From an uncultured Geobacter sp. (lineage in GTDB: Bacteria; Desulfobacterota; Desulfuromonadia; Geobacterales; Geobacteraceae), in contig CAIWTU010000048.1 of assembly GCA_903915655.1 (NCBI GenBank), forward strand, positions 1 through 64,000: DNA of 64,000 nt, in the 5' to 3' direction. Shown here in pieces: positions 45,202 to 54,729 of the stretch. Below the pieces are notes generated by a model. The model saw only the letters and a list, made by a program, of their open reading frames with translations, was not told the DNA's origin and searched no databases. The stretch's first letter is position 1; each line of letters begins with the position of its first letter. The position numbers were made by a program, and so were the translations under genes.

Positions 45202-48200
45202 ATGGATAATCTCGGCATTGCCGGTAAAATAGCCCGCACCTTCATCGACTCGAAATTAACTCCGCTCATTGTTGCAGCCGCCCTGATCCTCGGTCTCTAT
45301 GCAGTCATGGTGACCCCGCGCGAGGAAGAACCGCAGATCGTGGTCCCTATGGTAGACATCTACCTCCCCCTCCCCGGCTCAACACCTGAAGAGGTAGAAG
45401 CGCGTGTAGTCAAACCGTTTGAAGCTAAAATGTGGGAGATCAAAGGGGTCGAATATGTCTATTCCATGAGCGCGCCGGGCATGGGCATCATCACCGTTCG
45501 TTTTCTGGTTGGCGAAGATATGGAAAAATCGCTGGTGAAGCTCTACAACAAGGTCATGAGCAACCGCGGCATCCTGCCACCGGGATCAGGGGAACCACTG
45601 GTGGCGCCGAAGTCCATTGACGACGTCCCGATTCTGGCCCTGACCCTATGGTCGGACCGTTATGACCCCTACACACTTCGGCGGGTAGCTCGAGAACTGT
45701 GCGATAACCTGAAAAAAAGCGACAATGTTGCGGAAACCGAGATCAGGGGGGGGCTGCGCCGACAGCTCAAGGTACAGCTCGATACCGGCCGTCTCGCCGC
45801 CTATGGGCTATCGCCTCTGCAGGTGATTGGTGCTCTGCAGAGGGGTAATGTTTCGCTCCCCTCGGGGAGTTTTACCAGCGCCAACCGTGAATATCTGGTA
45901 GATACCGGCGATTTCCTGGGTGACGCCGAAGCAGTCGGGCGACTCCTGCTGAACGTCCACGACGGCCGCCCGGTCTACCTCTCCGATGTGGCCACTATCC
46001 GCGACGGCCCGGAGGAACCGAAGGATTATCTATCGTTCGGATTCGGGCCGGCGGGGTACTCCAGAGGCCCCTTTCCCGTCCAGAATTACCGCAATTATCC
46101 GGCCGTCACCGTTTCCATAGCAAAACGCAAAGGGGCCAACGCCACCTGGGTCGCGGAAGATCTGCTGAAACGGGTCAATTCGCTGAAGGGAAAGATCATC
46201 CCCTCCGATATCCAGGTGACAGTCACCCGCAACTACGGCGAAACGGCACGCGAAAAGAACAACGAGCTTCTCTTTCACATGTTCCTGGCCGCCATCTCGG
46301 TGACGATCCTGATTGCCGTTTTCATGGGTTTGCGTGCCGGCGTGGTGGCAGCCATCGCTATCCCGGTTATCCTCGGTCTGACACTATTCGTCTTCTCCAT
46401 GGCAGGATACACCCTTAACCGGATCACCCTGTTTGCCCTGATTTTTTCCATCGGCATCCTGGTGGATGATGCCATTGTGGTTATCGAAAATATCCATCGC
46501 TATTTCGCCACCACCACTCTGAAGCCAATGGAAGCTGCTATCAGGGCTGTGGATGAGATCGGCAACCCGACTATGCTCGCTACAGTGGCGGTCATAGCTT
46601 CCGTGCTGCCGATGGCATTCGTCTCCGGGCTGATGGGGCCTTACATGCGGCCGATTCCGGTAGGATCGAGTATAGCAATGCTCTTCTCCCTGCTGGTCGC
46701 CTTTACTGTGACCCCCTACTTTGCTGTGCGCTTCATGAAAAGTGGAGACCATTCCGGTCACCCCGCAGCTGTCGAAGAGACTCGACTGACCCGCCTATAC
46801 CGCTCGGTCATGGGGGGACTCCTCCACCGAAAAAAGCTGAGAAACGGATTTCTCACCATGGTGGTCGCGCTCCTTCTACTCTCCTGTTCGCTCGTATATT
46901 TCAAGATCGTCACGGTCAAAATGCTCCCCTTCGACAACAAGAACGAGTTGCAGCTTTTGGTAGAGATGCCAAACGGGACGGCGCTCGAGGATACTGCCCG
47001 CCTGGCAGCTGAACTGGGCGACTCTCTGCGAACGGTACCCGAGGTCACCGATTTCCAGACCTATACCGGCATGAGCGCCCCCTTCAACTTCAACGGCCTG
47101 GTGCGCCATTACTATCTCCGCCGGGGCTCGAACCTGGCCGACATCCAGGTCAATTTACTCCCGAAAGGGGAACGCTCTGCACAGTCTCACGATATCGCCA
47201 AACGGATCAGACCGGCTCTGAAGGGGATTGCTGACCGCTACGGGGCGCGAATCAAGGTAGCCGAAATCCCTCCCGGTCCTCCGGTGCTGTCGACTCTGGT
47301 GGCTGAGGTCTACGGACCGGATCAGGCAACCAGACTCGCAATTGCCGCACAGATCAGGGAAATATTCAGGAAGACAGAGGGGGTTGTCGATGTCGACTGG
47401 TACATGGAGGACGACCAGCCCCGCTACACCTTTGCGGTTGACAAGGAAAAGGCCGCCCTCTCAGGAATAACGACCGACGACGTGGCAAAGACGCTCCGTA
47501 CTGCTTTGGGGGGGATCGATACCGGCCTCCTCCACCTGCCGAAAGAAAAGGAGCCGGTTTCCGTAAATGTACGACTGCCGGTCGCCCAGCGGAGTTCCCT
47601 CGAGGCACTCTCTTCCATCTATCTGCCGTCGCCAGGGGGGAATGTCCCTCTTTCCCAGCTGGTCCGAATCAGCCGGGGGATTGAGAACAAGACCATTTAC
47701 CGCAAGAATCTGAAAAATGCCATCTATGTTATTGGGGATGTTGCCGGCAAGATAGAGGCGCCGGTCTACGCTATCCTGCAGATGAGCAAGGAAATTGAAA
47801 GGATCAGGCTCCCTGGCGGTTATCAGATCGAGCAACTCGCGGCGAGGCAACCATGGAGCGAGGAGCAGCCGGCCATCAAGTGGGACGGTGAATGGCATAT
47901 CACCTACGAGGTATTCCGCGACCTTGGCCTCGCCTTCGCAGCAGTCATGGTCCTCATCTATGTGCTGGTAGTCGCATGGTTCAGGAATTTCACCACACCG
48001 CTGGTAATCATGGCGCCGATTCCGCTCACACTGATCGGTATATTGCCGGGACATGCCCTCTTCGGTGCATTCTTCACCGCCACAAGCATGATCGGTTTCA
48101 TCGCCCTGGCAGGGATTATCGTCCGCAACTCCATAATCCTTATCGATTTTGCCGAATTGCGCCGAAGGGAGGGGATGCCTCTGGACGAGGCGATCATTGA

Positions 48201-48417
48201 TGCCGGCGCGGTCCGCTTCCGACCGATGCTCCTGACCGGTGCGGCAGTCGTAGTAGGGAGCTTCGTTATCGTCTTCGACCCGATTTTCCAGGGGCTGGCC
48301 CTCGCCCTGATATGCGGCGAGGTCGCCTCCACAACCCTCTCACGGGTGACTGTTCCGGTACTTTACTACCTGGTGCAGTCCTGGAAAGAACGGCGCGCCG
48401 CGCAACAAGACGAGTAA
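45202..48417 (+). CDS. RND-family efflux permease
   Basis: A 1071-residue inner-membrane proton-driven pump of the AcrB/HAE superfamily. The two-fold repeat is complete: an N-terminal membrane helix ([16 protein letters not shown]), a large periplasmic loop, helices 2-6 with [19 protein letters not shown], then the second half with [20 protein letters not shown]. The acidic pair in LVDDAIV and the polar residues in the second half match proton relay positions. It follows the adaptor by 41 bases. The short periplasmic motif set resembles the subclass often labelled acriflavin-type; the substrate is not deducible. Confidence 0.94.
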   Translation: MDNLGIAGKIARTFIDSKLTPLIVAAALILGLYAVMVTPREEEPQIVVPMVDIYLPLPGSTPEEVEARVVKPFEAKMWEIKGVEYVYSMSAPGMGIITVRFLVGEDMEKSLVKLYNKVMSNRGILPPGSGEPLVAPKSIDDVPILALTLWSDRYDPYTLRRVARELCDNLKKSDNVAETEIRGGLRRQLKVQLDTGRLAAYGLSPLQVIGALQRGNVSLPSGSFTSANREYLVDTGDFLGDAEAVGRLLLNVHDGRPVYLSDVATIRDGPEEPKDYLSFGFGPAGYSRGPFPVQNYRNYPAVTVSIAKRKGANATWVAEDLLKRVNSLKGKIIPSDIQVTVTRNYGETAREKNNELLFHMFLAAISVTILIAVFMGLRAGVVAAIAIPVILGLTLFVFSMAGYTLNRITLFALIFSIGILVDDAIVVIENIHRYFATTTLKPMEAAIRAVDEIGNPTMLATVAVIASVLPMAFVSGLMGPYMRPIPVGSSIAMLFSLLVAFTVTPYFAVRFMKSGDHSGHPAAVEETRLTRLYRSVMGGLLHRKKLRNGFLTMVVALLLLSCSLVYFKIVTVKMLPFDNKNELQLLVEMPNGTALEDTARLAAELGDSLRTVPEVTDFQTYTGMSAPFNFNGLVRHYYLRRGSNLADIQVNLLPKGERSAQSHDIAKRIRPALKGIADRYGARIKVAEIPPGPPVLSTLVAEVYGPDQATRLAIAAQIREIFRKTEGVVDVDWYMEDDQPRYTFAVDKEKAALSGITTDDVAKTLRTALGGIDTGLLHLPKEKEPVSVNVRLPVAQRSSLEALSSIYLPSPGGNVPLSQLVRISRGIENKTIYRKNLKNAIYVIGDVAGKIEAPVYAILQMSKEIERIRLPGGYQIEQLAARQPWSEEQPAIKWDGEWHITYEVFRDLGLAFAAVMVLIYVLVVAWFRNFTTPLVIMAPIPLTLIGILPGHALFGAFFTATSMIGFIALAGIIVRNSIILIDFAELRRREGMPLDEAIIDAGAVRFRPMLLTGAAVVVGSFVIVFDPIFQGLALALICGEVASTTLSRVTVPVLYYLVQSWKERRAAQQDE

Positions 48418-48487
48418 AAAGTGAGACCGTCAAATGGCAGGGGCGAGCCGACGGGCCGACCTGTGAGAATAAATAATCGGGGGCTAG

Positions 48488-48901
48488 ATGTCTGGATTGA
48501 AGCAAAAGGATGCTCTGGGGGCCACAGTTGAAGCAATCGAAAAAGAGGCGGAAGAGCTCTTTCGTTCCGGAAAAATGAACTGCGCCGAAGCAGTATTGGC
48601 AACCTTGAAAAACCATTTCCGGCCCGAGTTGCCGGATGATATTACCGATATGGCCACCGGCTTCGGCGGCGGGTCGGGCTCGGGCTGCATCTGCGGGGCA
48701 CTGACCGGCGCAACCATGGCAATGGGTCTGATCGTAAAAAACGACAAAAAGCGCCTCAAAGACCTTACCAGGGAGCTGCACAAATGGTTTACTGCAAGCT
48801 ACGGCGCCACCTGCTGCAGGGTCGTCCTCTCCGGACAGAAGGGGATCTGCGCCTCGCTGACAGGCAAGGTTGCCGGCAAAGCAACCTCGCTTCTGTTGTA
48901 A
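48488..48901 (+). CDS. C_GCAxxG_C_C family redox-type protein
   Basis: A 137-residue protein of the cysteine-motif family named for its C-GCAxxG-C-C pattern. Cysteines lie at 32 (MNCAEAVL), 67 and 69 (GCICGALTGATMAMG), 109-110 (ATCCRVV) and 121 (GICASL). The family is found in anaerobes and is thought to have a redox or metal role, but no reaction is established. It lies 70 bases after the RND pump with a weak spacer and may be cotranscribed. Confidence 0.9.
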   Translation: MSGLKQKDALGATVEAIEKEAEELFRSGKMNCAEAVLATLKNHFRPELPDDITDMATGFGGGSGSGCICGALTGATMAMGLIVKNDKKRLKDLTRELHKWFTASYGATCCRVVLSGQKGICASLTGKVAGKATSLLL

Positions 48902-48965
48902 TCAAGCGGAAGAGCCAGGGAGGGATAACCCCTTTTGCCTCGGTCGGTGGCTCTGGATAATCTCC

Positions 48966-48995
48966 TTGACTAAGGAAAATCCGGGGTGATATACT
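48966..48995 (+). promoter_or_regulatory. Promoter in the gap before the PPi-phosphofructokinase
   Basis: TTGACT (48966-48971), an 18-base spacer and TATACT (48990-48995) make a plausible sigma-70 promoter. The predicted start near 49002 precedes two strong hairpins (49014-49043 and 49102-49177). Confidence 0.5.
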
Positions 48996-49001
48996 CCCCT
49001 C

Positions 49002-49177
49002 CGGAAGCCGTTAGTTTCTCATCCGGAGTTTTCGGATGGAAACTGGATAGAACTAAGATGAACTGAAAGATCATCTGCAAAGTGAAGTAATTAAAGACTC
49101 GTGCCGATAAGCGATCAGCTTTTCAAAAAGCCAAATTCTTTAGTCCAACAGGGAGTTCGGCTTTTTAGTTATCGGCA
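49002..49177 (+). ncRNA. Structured leader or small RNA before the PPi-phosphofructokinase
   Basis: The 331-base gap 48902-49232 holds no ORF. It has a hairpin gtttc(t)catccg/cggatggaaac at 49014-49043, then a long-range pair tgccgataa (49102-49110) with ttatcggca (49169-49177). Inside the latter is the terminator-like hairpin listed separately. With the promoter at 48966 this could be a free small RNA of about 165 bases or an attenuated leader of the downstream gene. I do not recognise a known RNA family. Confidence 0.4.
49125..49170 (+). terminator. Terminator-like hairpin before the PPi-phosphofructokinase
   Basis: aaaaagcc (49125-49132) pairs with ggcttttt (49159-49166), and the inner aattc/gagtt extends the stem past one mismatch. 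The T5 right arm gives a terminator form on the + strand. It also sits inside a larger 9-bp closing stem. Confidence 0.65.
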
Positions 49178-49232
49178 GGCGGCTCTCCTCGGTAGTTATT
49201 AAACAGCCTGTCCGGAAAGGGAGGAATGGAAC

Positions 49233-50534
49233 GTGGAGTTATTTATGAATAAGGTACTGGTGAGAAGAGGGGGGGAGATATCGCCCCTGATACAGCTGCT
49301 GCGTGCAAAAGGACTCCGGATCGGAATCCTCCATTCAGGAGGTCCGGCATCAGGTGGAAATCATTTGATCGCCGCCGCCGCCAAACCTTTTCTTGACCAC
49401 GGCATCGAAGTGGCCGGTTTCAGATGTGGCTTTCAATTCCTCGAGCAACGGGCGAGAAATGAGATATCCCATGAGGAACTGGTCGAAAAATATGTCAAAA
49501 ACATCACCTATTCCGTTGCTTCAAAATCTCTCGATCAAAACGGTTTGATTATCGGGACATCCAGGGCAAATCCCGGCAAAGAGATCAAAAACTCCGACGA
49601 CCTGAAAAACCCTGAAAAGACTGAAACCATAGAAAAGATCCTAAATCTCTTTGAAGAGCTGAGGATCGGTGCGCTTATAACTCTGGGGGGAGACGATACG
49701 CTGAAGACAGCTAACTTCTTCCAGACAATCTCACAGGCAAGGCGCGAAAAAAATCCGGACCAGGGCTTCCAGGGAGTCGTTCACGCTCCAAAAACAATCG
49801 ACAATGACTACAAGGGGATTGATTTCACATACGGGTTTTTTACGGCTGTCGAAATCGCGTCAAAACTGGTCCGCAATCTTCATGATGACGCAGAGGCCAC
49901 CGACACCTGGCATGTGGTTGAAATAATGGGGAGGGATGCGGGCTGGATCACCGGCGCTGCAAGTGTGGCGGGAAGAGCTACAAAAACCCTTATCCCGGAG
50001 CAATTCGGTGAAACCCTGGACCTGTCGACAATTGCTGAAAAACTTGTGAGAGAGGTCATTCTTCCGAGAGAGGAGAGGAAGAAGGCTTATGGCGTGGTCT
50101 GTCTGGCCGAAGGTCTCGCAGAAAAACTGCCGAAGGAAGAGGTTCAAGGCGTTGGTAAAGATCTCCATGGCCACGTGAAACTTGCTGACGTAAGACTCGG
50201 AATGAGACTCTCGGACATTCTCAAAGAGAAATACAGGGAGATCACCGGCAGAAACTTGAGCACAAAACCGCATTCGATCGGATACGAAATAAGACAGGCA
50301 GAGCCGGTAGTATACGATAAACTACTCTGCTTTCAGTTGGGTCTCGGGGCTTTCCGCTTGATCGAGAGCGGCCGGTTAGGGGAAATGGTCACGCTCAAGG
50401 ACGGCTGGAATATTTACGGTATCAAATTTGATCAGTTGATTGATCCCGTCTCCCTGAAGGCGCAGAAACAGCTGGTTGACCTCGACAGTGACTTCTTCGC
50501 AATGATCGAAGCCCTTCAGGGCGCTTCACGATAA
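49233..50534 (+). CDS. pfp: Pyrophosphate-type 6-phosphofructokinase
   Basis: A 433-residue phosphofructokinase. The donor site reads GGDDT (152-156); the aspartate in the fourth position is the established marker for pyrophosphate use, contrasted with GGDGT in the enzyme at 24081-25370. The catalytic loop is APKTIDND (185-192). The start is ambiguous: GTG at 49233 after GGGAGG, or ATG four codons later after GGAG. PPi use makes the step reversible, fitting both glycolysis and gluconeogenesis. Confidence 0.88.
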   Translation: MELFMNKVLVRRGGEISPLIQLLRAKGLRIGILHSGGPASGGNHLIAAAAKPFLDHGIEVAGFRCGFQFLEQRARNEISHEELVEKYVKNITYSVASKSLDQNGLIIGTSRANPGKEIKNSDDLKNPEKTETIEKILNLFEELRIGALITLGGDDTLKTANFFQTISQARREKNPDQGFQGVVHAPKTIDNDYKGIDFTYGFFTAVEIASKLVRNLHDDAEATDTWHVVEIMGRDAGWITGAASVAGRATKTLIPEQFGETLDLSTIAEKLVREVILPREERKKAYGVVCLAEGLAEKLPKEEVQGVGKDLHGHVKLADVRLGMRLSDILKEKYREITGRNLSTKPHSIGYEIRQAEPVVYDKLLCFQLGLGAFRLIESGRLGEMVTLKDGWNIYGIKFDQLIDPVSLKAQKQLVDLDSDFFAMIEALQGASR

Positions 50535-50649
50535 AAGAAGAGAACCAGACCGGTTTCAGGATCGAAACAGACCATAAAAACCGACGGCCTCCCGGATAAT
50601 TAAACGTATCAGGGAGGCGTTCTCGCTGAATAGACCTGATAAATTTATA

Positions 50650-51267
50650 ATGAGCGTAACCGATATGGGGGCCAGATCAAAAAGAAGTGAACGTTGTCAG
50701 CGATGCCGAATGCTGGTGCAGCATTGCATCTGCCGGCAGATTCCCCTTTATCCGCTTGAAACCCGCCTTATCCTGATCATGCATCGTCGAGAAGTGAGTA
50801 AAACCACGGCAACCGGTCCGCTTGCCCTCAAAGCGTTACCCAACAGTGAACTCCGTATTCACGGTCATCAGGGCCACCCCCTTGATCTCAGCGATCTCAA
50901 CCTCCCTGAGCGGAGAACGCTCCTTCTCTATCCGGGAGATGAGGCCCCCACCCTGAGCGAGAGTTTACTGGCCCGGGACAACCGGCCTGTCAACCTTCTG
51001 GTTCCCGATGGAAGTTGGCGCCAGGCGGCAAAAATGTGGAAAAGGCTTCCCGGAATCGAACATGCCGAAATGGTCCGGCTTCCCGAAGGGCAGCAGACCC
51101 GGTGGGGAGTCCGAAGGGAACATCACGCCGAGGGTCTGGCAACCTTCGAAGCCATTGCCACTGCCCTCGGAATCATAGAATCCCCCGCTGTCCAATCAGG
51201 GCTGGAAGAGCTCTTTCGCCTGATGGTGCAAAGGACCCTCCTCTCACGGGGATACCCCGACCTTTAG
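50650..51267 (+). CDS. DTW-domain tRNA-uridine aminocarboxypropyltransferase-like protein
   Basis: A 205-residue DTW-domain protein. N-terminal zinc cysteines lie in CQRCRMLVQHCIC, LILIMHRREVSKTTATG is the conserved core, and the signature reads VPDGSWRQAAKM, with DGSW in place of the usual DxTW. The family transfers the aminocarboxypropyl group of SAM to uridine in tRNA. The MFS gene begins 20 bases downstream, suggesting a two-gene transcript. Confidence 0.85.
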   Translation: MSVTDMGARSKRSERCQRCRMLVQHCICRQIPLYPLETRLILIMHRREVSKTTATGPLALKALPNSELRIHGHQGHPLDLSDLNLPERRTLLLYPGDEAPTLSESLLARDNRPVNLLVPDGSWRQAAKMWKRLPGIEHAEMVRLPEGQQTRWGVRREHHAEGLATFEAIATALGIIESPAVQSGLEELFRLMVQRTLLSRGYPDL

Positions 51268-51287
51268 GGAGGAGCTCCCCGGATCTT

Positions 51288-52478
51288 ATGGAAAACCTCC
51301 AGAGAAATATCCAAAAGCTCTACGCCTTCTCTTTTTTGCAGAAGACGTTGTTCCCGATGGCGATTATCACCCTTTTCTGGAAAGAGCAGATAGGTCTGAC
51401 TCTTACCCAGATTCTTCTTCTGCAGAGCATTTATTCCCTGGCTACCGTAGTGCTGGATTACCCGGCCGGTTATGTCAGTGACCGCCTCGGTTACCGGGTT
51501 GCTCTCAATATCGCATCTTTATTTGGAATAGCCGGATGGGGAATGTACACGGTTGCCTCTTCCTTTGGCGAGGTACTGTTCGCCGAGATACTGTTGGGGA
51601 TATCTCTTTCGTTCATCAGCGGCTCGGACAGCGCCCTCCTTTATGAAACATTAAAGGCGGAGGATAAAGAGCATCTCTATGCTCGTTTCGAAGGGAAAAT
51701 GAACGGATTTGCACAGACCGGAGAGTCCCTGGGTGCAATCTTCGCCGGTCTCCTGTACACTGCTGCCCCCCTCCTCCCCTTCTTCCTCCAGATCGGGGTA
51801 TGGATCTCCGCCCTCTGGATTACCCGCCTGATGGTGGAAACTCCGCGGGAGAGCGGCATCTCCACCCGATCACACCTTGCAGAAGCCCTGCATACGACTC
51901 GTTACGCCTTCCTGGAGAACAAGCGCCTTCGCTATACCATCCTCTTCAACACGCTGCTTGGGATCGCCTCTTTTTTCCCGGTATGGCTGATCCAACCCTA
52001 TATGCAGCAATCGGGGGTGCCTGTCGCCTGGTTCGGTCCGGTCTGGGCAGGGGCGAACCTGACCGTTGCCCTTTGCGCTCTGGCGAGCCATCGGGTCCAT
52101 CACCACCTGGGAAACCGTTCCATGGTGGTGCTGTTCCTCTTTCTTATCGCTCTCGGTTATTTCGGTCTCGGTGTTATCGGAGGGTTGTGGGGGTTCCTTT
52201 TTTACTATCTGCTCACCTGTATGCGGGGACTGCGGGGGCCGATGATGCTGAATCATACACAGATGGAAAGCCCATCGGCAAATCGCGCGGGGATCCTTTC
52301 CCTCCAGTCGCTTTCCTTCCGGCTTTTTTTCGCTTGTACCGGCCCCTTTGTCGGCAGGCTGGCTGACCAGGTTGGAGTAATGCAGACCTTCCTGCTGTTA
52401 CTCTACGCATTCTCGCTCATCCTGCCGCCGCTGGCGTTTCTCTTCCTGGTTAATTTCCGGGGTGGGCGAAGTAAATAA
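51288..52478 (+). CDS. MFS transporter
   Basis: A 396-residue major-facilitator protein with twelve predicted membrane segments. The start MENLQRNIQKLYAFSFLQ (51288) follows GGGAGGAG; the frame is open further upstream only because it overlaps the DTW gene. The motif A-like loop between helices 2 and 3 is YPAGYVSDRLGYR. It is likely an exporter, but its substrate is unknown. Confidence 0.88.
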   Translation: MENLQRNIQKLYAFSFLQKTLFPMAIITLFWKEQIGLTLTQILLLQSIYSLATVVLDYPAGYVSDRLGYRVALNIASLFGIAGWGMYTVASSFGEVLFAEILLGISLSFISGSDSALLYETLKAEDKEHLYARFEGKMNGFAQTGESLGAIFAGLLYTAAPLLPFFLQIGVWISALWITRLMVETPRESGISTRSHLAEALHTTRYAFLENKRLRYTILFNTLLGIASFFPVWLIQPYMQQSGVPVAWFGPVWAGANLTVALCALASHRVHHHLGNRSMVVLFLFLIALGYFGLGVIGGLWGFLFYYLLTCMRGLRGPMMLNHTQMESPSANRAGILSLQSLSFRLFFACTGPFVGRLADQVGVMQTFLLLLYAFSLILPPLAFLFLVNFRGGRSK

Positions 52479-52579
52479 AGCCCTCACGGCTCAGACTCAC
52501 TGCAGGCATCGGGGTGGGTATTCCGGGATTTCGTCTCGTTCCGGTCGAGATCCGGCAAGAATTAATAGGGGTGGTCGCT

Positions 52580-53125
52580 TTAAGACTTGGGGCGCAGTTT
52601 AAGCCTGGGATTTCCATTTTCGACCGTAACCCGCAATTCGACGTCGTTGCAACGATATTTTTCCATTACGGCACGTTTATGTTTTTCCACTATATCCGCA
52701 ACCATCTCCCTGGTTATATTCTCTACAGGGAGGTTACATTCCTTGCGGGCCTGGATGTACTCTCGGAAGAACTGCTCCGACTCGCTATTCGCCGCCGGTT
52801 TTTCTCCGACCGGATTCGATTGCTGAAGCTTTGCGTGGATATCCATCTTGAAACGGTCACGTGAATACTTTCCCTCTTCCATCAACCTGTTGGTCCTGCA
52901 CCAGTACTGCTTGTAGCTGACAAGACGGGACTTGAGCGTGTTATATTTGAACGTCTGCATCGTGTTGGTAATAGTGCTGTTCTGGTATTTGCGGGAAAGC
53001 TTTTCCACTTCTGAAAGGAGCTTCAAAGGCTCCCGCCGTTCAAGCCCGAGAAAGTACTGCTCGTATTTAACGATCAGTTCAGCCAGCAACTTTTCGAACA
53101 GTTCGATATCTTCAGGAATCCGCAC
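52580..53125 (-). CDS. MXAN_5187-type protein of unknown function
   Basis: A 181-residue, mostly helical protein resembling the MXAN_5187 C-terminal domain family of deltaproteobacteria. The start is probably GTG at 53125 (VRIPEDIELFEKLL) after a G-rich GGGGGTAAC; an ATG 28 codons upstream would add an unlikely leader. Segments such as KYEQYFLGLERREPLKLLSE and FREYIQARKECNLPVENIT are coiled. It has no signal peptide. It is divergent from glmU, about 175 bases away. Confidence 0.72.
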   Translation of the reverse strand: MRIPEDIELFEKLLAELIVKYEQYFLGLERREPLKLLSEVEKLSRKYQNSTITNTMQTFKYNTLKSRLVSYKQYWCRTNRLMEEGKYSRDRFKMDIHAKLQQSNPVGEKPAANSESEQFFREYIQARKECNLPVENITREMVADIVEKHKRAVMEKYRCNDVELRVTVENGNPRLKLRPKS

Positions 53126-53300
53126 GTTACCCCCACTCTGGAATAATATATTTACCCCCCTTATAAGTAAAGGAAAAGCTTGGCAGGCAGTTACGGCTAA
53201 ATGCGACAAATACGCTTAATTACCTTGACTTGACAACCGTTCACTGTTTAAATTACCTCCGGGTGAAAGATATTCCCGATCAGTTGCAAGGAGGCTTTTG

Positions 53301-54671
53301 ATGGGTGCAATAGCAGCGCTGATACTGGCAGCAGGGAAAGGTACCAGGATGAAATCGGACCTGCTCAAGGTCATGCATCCTTTGGGGGGGCACCCCATGA
53401 TTGAATATCCGGTTGCGGCCGCACGGGAGGCCGGAGCCTCCAGAATTGTAATAGTAACCGGTCATCAGTCCGACTCGGTCCGGAGCTACTTTTGTGGGAG
53501 CAAGGATATCGCTTTTGCCCACCAGGCCGAACAGCTCGGGACCGGTCATGCCGTGGCCTCTGCCAGGCAGTCACTGGCAGGATTCAGTGGCAGGATTCTC
53601 ATACTGTGCGGCGATGTGCCGCTCCTGAAACCGCAGACATTGCAAAAAGCGATCGCTTGCCACGCAGGTAGTAGTGCTGCGGTGACGGTGTTGACCGCTC
53701 AACAAGACAATCCTTACGGTTATGGCAGGATAGTAAAAGACGCGGGGGGGAACATCCTGCGGATTGTCGAAGAAAAAGAGGCCAACGATGCTGAGCGGAA
53801 GATCAGGGAAATAAACTCCGGCATCTACTGCGTGGAATCGGAATTTCTCTTTGACGCAATTTCACGTCTCTCAAACAATAACGTCCAGGGGGAATACTAC
53901 CTTACCGATATAGTGCAGCTCGCAGCAGAGGAGGGGCTTCCATGCGTCGCATTCTCCGTTGTCGATCCGAATGAGCTTATGGGGGTAAATGACCGGATAC
54001 AGCTTGCGGCGGCAGCTGCGCTCCTCCGCAAGGAGGTAAATGAGGCGCTTATGTCTGACGGGGTTACAATCATCGACCCCTGCAATACCTACATAGACAA
54101 AGGGGTCAAGATAGGGAGGGATACTACCATCCACCCGAATGTACATATTAACGGTATGACGGAAATCGGCGCCAACTGCACTGTCGAATCTTCCGTCTCA
54201 ATAAAAGATTGCAGGATCGGCAAGGGAGTAATTATCCGGACGGGCTCGGTTCTGGCCAACGCTCTCCTGCACGATGCCGTTGCCGTCGGGCCAATGGCCC
54301 ATCTCCGCCCGGGGACCGAACTGATGAAGGATGTGAGGATCGGCAACTTTGTAGAGACGAAAAAGGCGCAGATAGGTGAAGGCTCCAAGGCCTCTCATCT
54401 CACCTATCTGGGTGATGTCACCATCGGCAAGGGGGTAAACATAGGCTGCGGTACGATTACCTGTAATTATGACGGTATTAATAAGCACCGCACCATTATC
54501 GAGGACAATGTTTTCGTCGGGAGTGACGTACAGTTGATCGCACCGGTGACCATCGGACGCAATGCCCTTATAGCCGCCGGAAGTACGGTAACCAAAGACG
54601 TACCTCCCGATTCCCTGGCAATCGCCAGAACCCCTCAAGTTAATAAGGAAGGCTGGAAACTCAAAAAATAG
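53301..54671 (+). CDS. glmU: Bifunctional UDP-GlcNAc pyrophosphorylase/glucosamine-1-P acetyltransferase
   Basis: A 456-residue GlmU. The N-terminal uridylyltransferase domain starts ALILAAGKGTRMKSDL, and the C-terminal left-handed beta-helix with hexapeptide repeats runs from about residue 250 (DPCNTYIDKGVKIGRDTTIH). Both domains are complete. The ATG at 53301 follows AAGGAGG. It supplies UDP-GlcNAc for peptidoglycan, lipid A and exopolysaccharide. glmS follows 58 bases downstream, so the two amino-sugar steps are co-transcribed. A TTGACT-N17-TTAAAT promoter candidate lies at 53225-53253. Confidence 0.97.
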   Translation: MGAIAALILAAGKGTRMKSDLLKVMHPLGGHPMIEYPVAAAREAGASRIVIVTGHQSDSVRSYFCGSKDIAFAHQAEQLGTGHAVASARQSLAGFSGRILILCGDVPLLKPQTLQKAIACHAGSSAAVTVLTAQQDNPYGYGRIVKDAGGNILRIVEEKEANDAERKIREINSGIYCVESEFLFDAISRLSNNNVQGEYYLTDIVQLAAEEGLPCVAFSVVDPNELMGVNDRIQLAAAAALLRKEVNEALMSDGVTIIDPCNTYIDKGVKIGRDTTIHPNVHINGMTEIGANCTVESSVSIKDCRIGKGVIIRTGSVLANALLHDAVAVGPMAHLRPGTELMKDVRIGNFVETKKAQIGEGSKASHLTYLGDVTIGKGVNIGCGTITCNYDGINKHRTIIEDNVFVGSDVQLIAPVTIGRNALIAAGSTVTKDVPPDSLAIARTPQVNKEGWKLKK

Positions 54672-54729
54672 TCAGAGCTAAAGCGCAAGGTGTCAGGCGT
54701 GTCAGGCCTCACCCTGAATGGAGGTATAC

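Noticed and set aside
54672-54729. glmS ribozyme
   Set aside because: The gap is only 58 bases and lacks the ribozyme core; GlmS here appears conventionally expressed.
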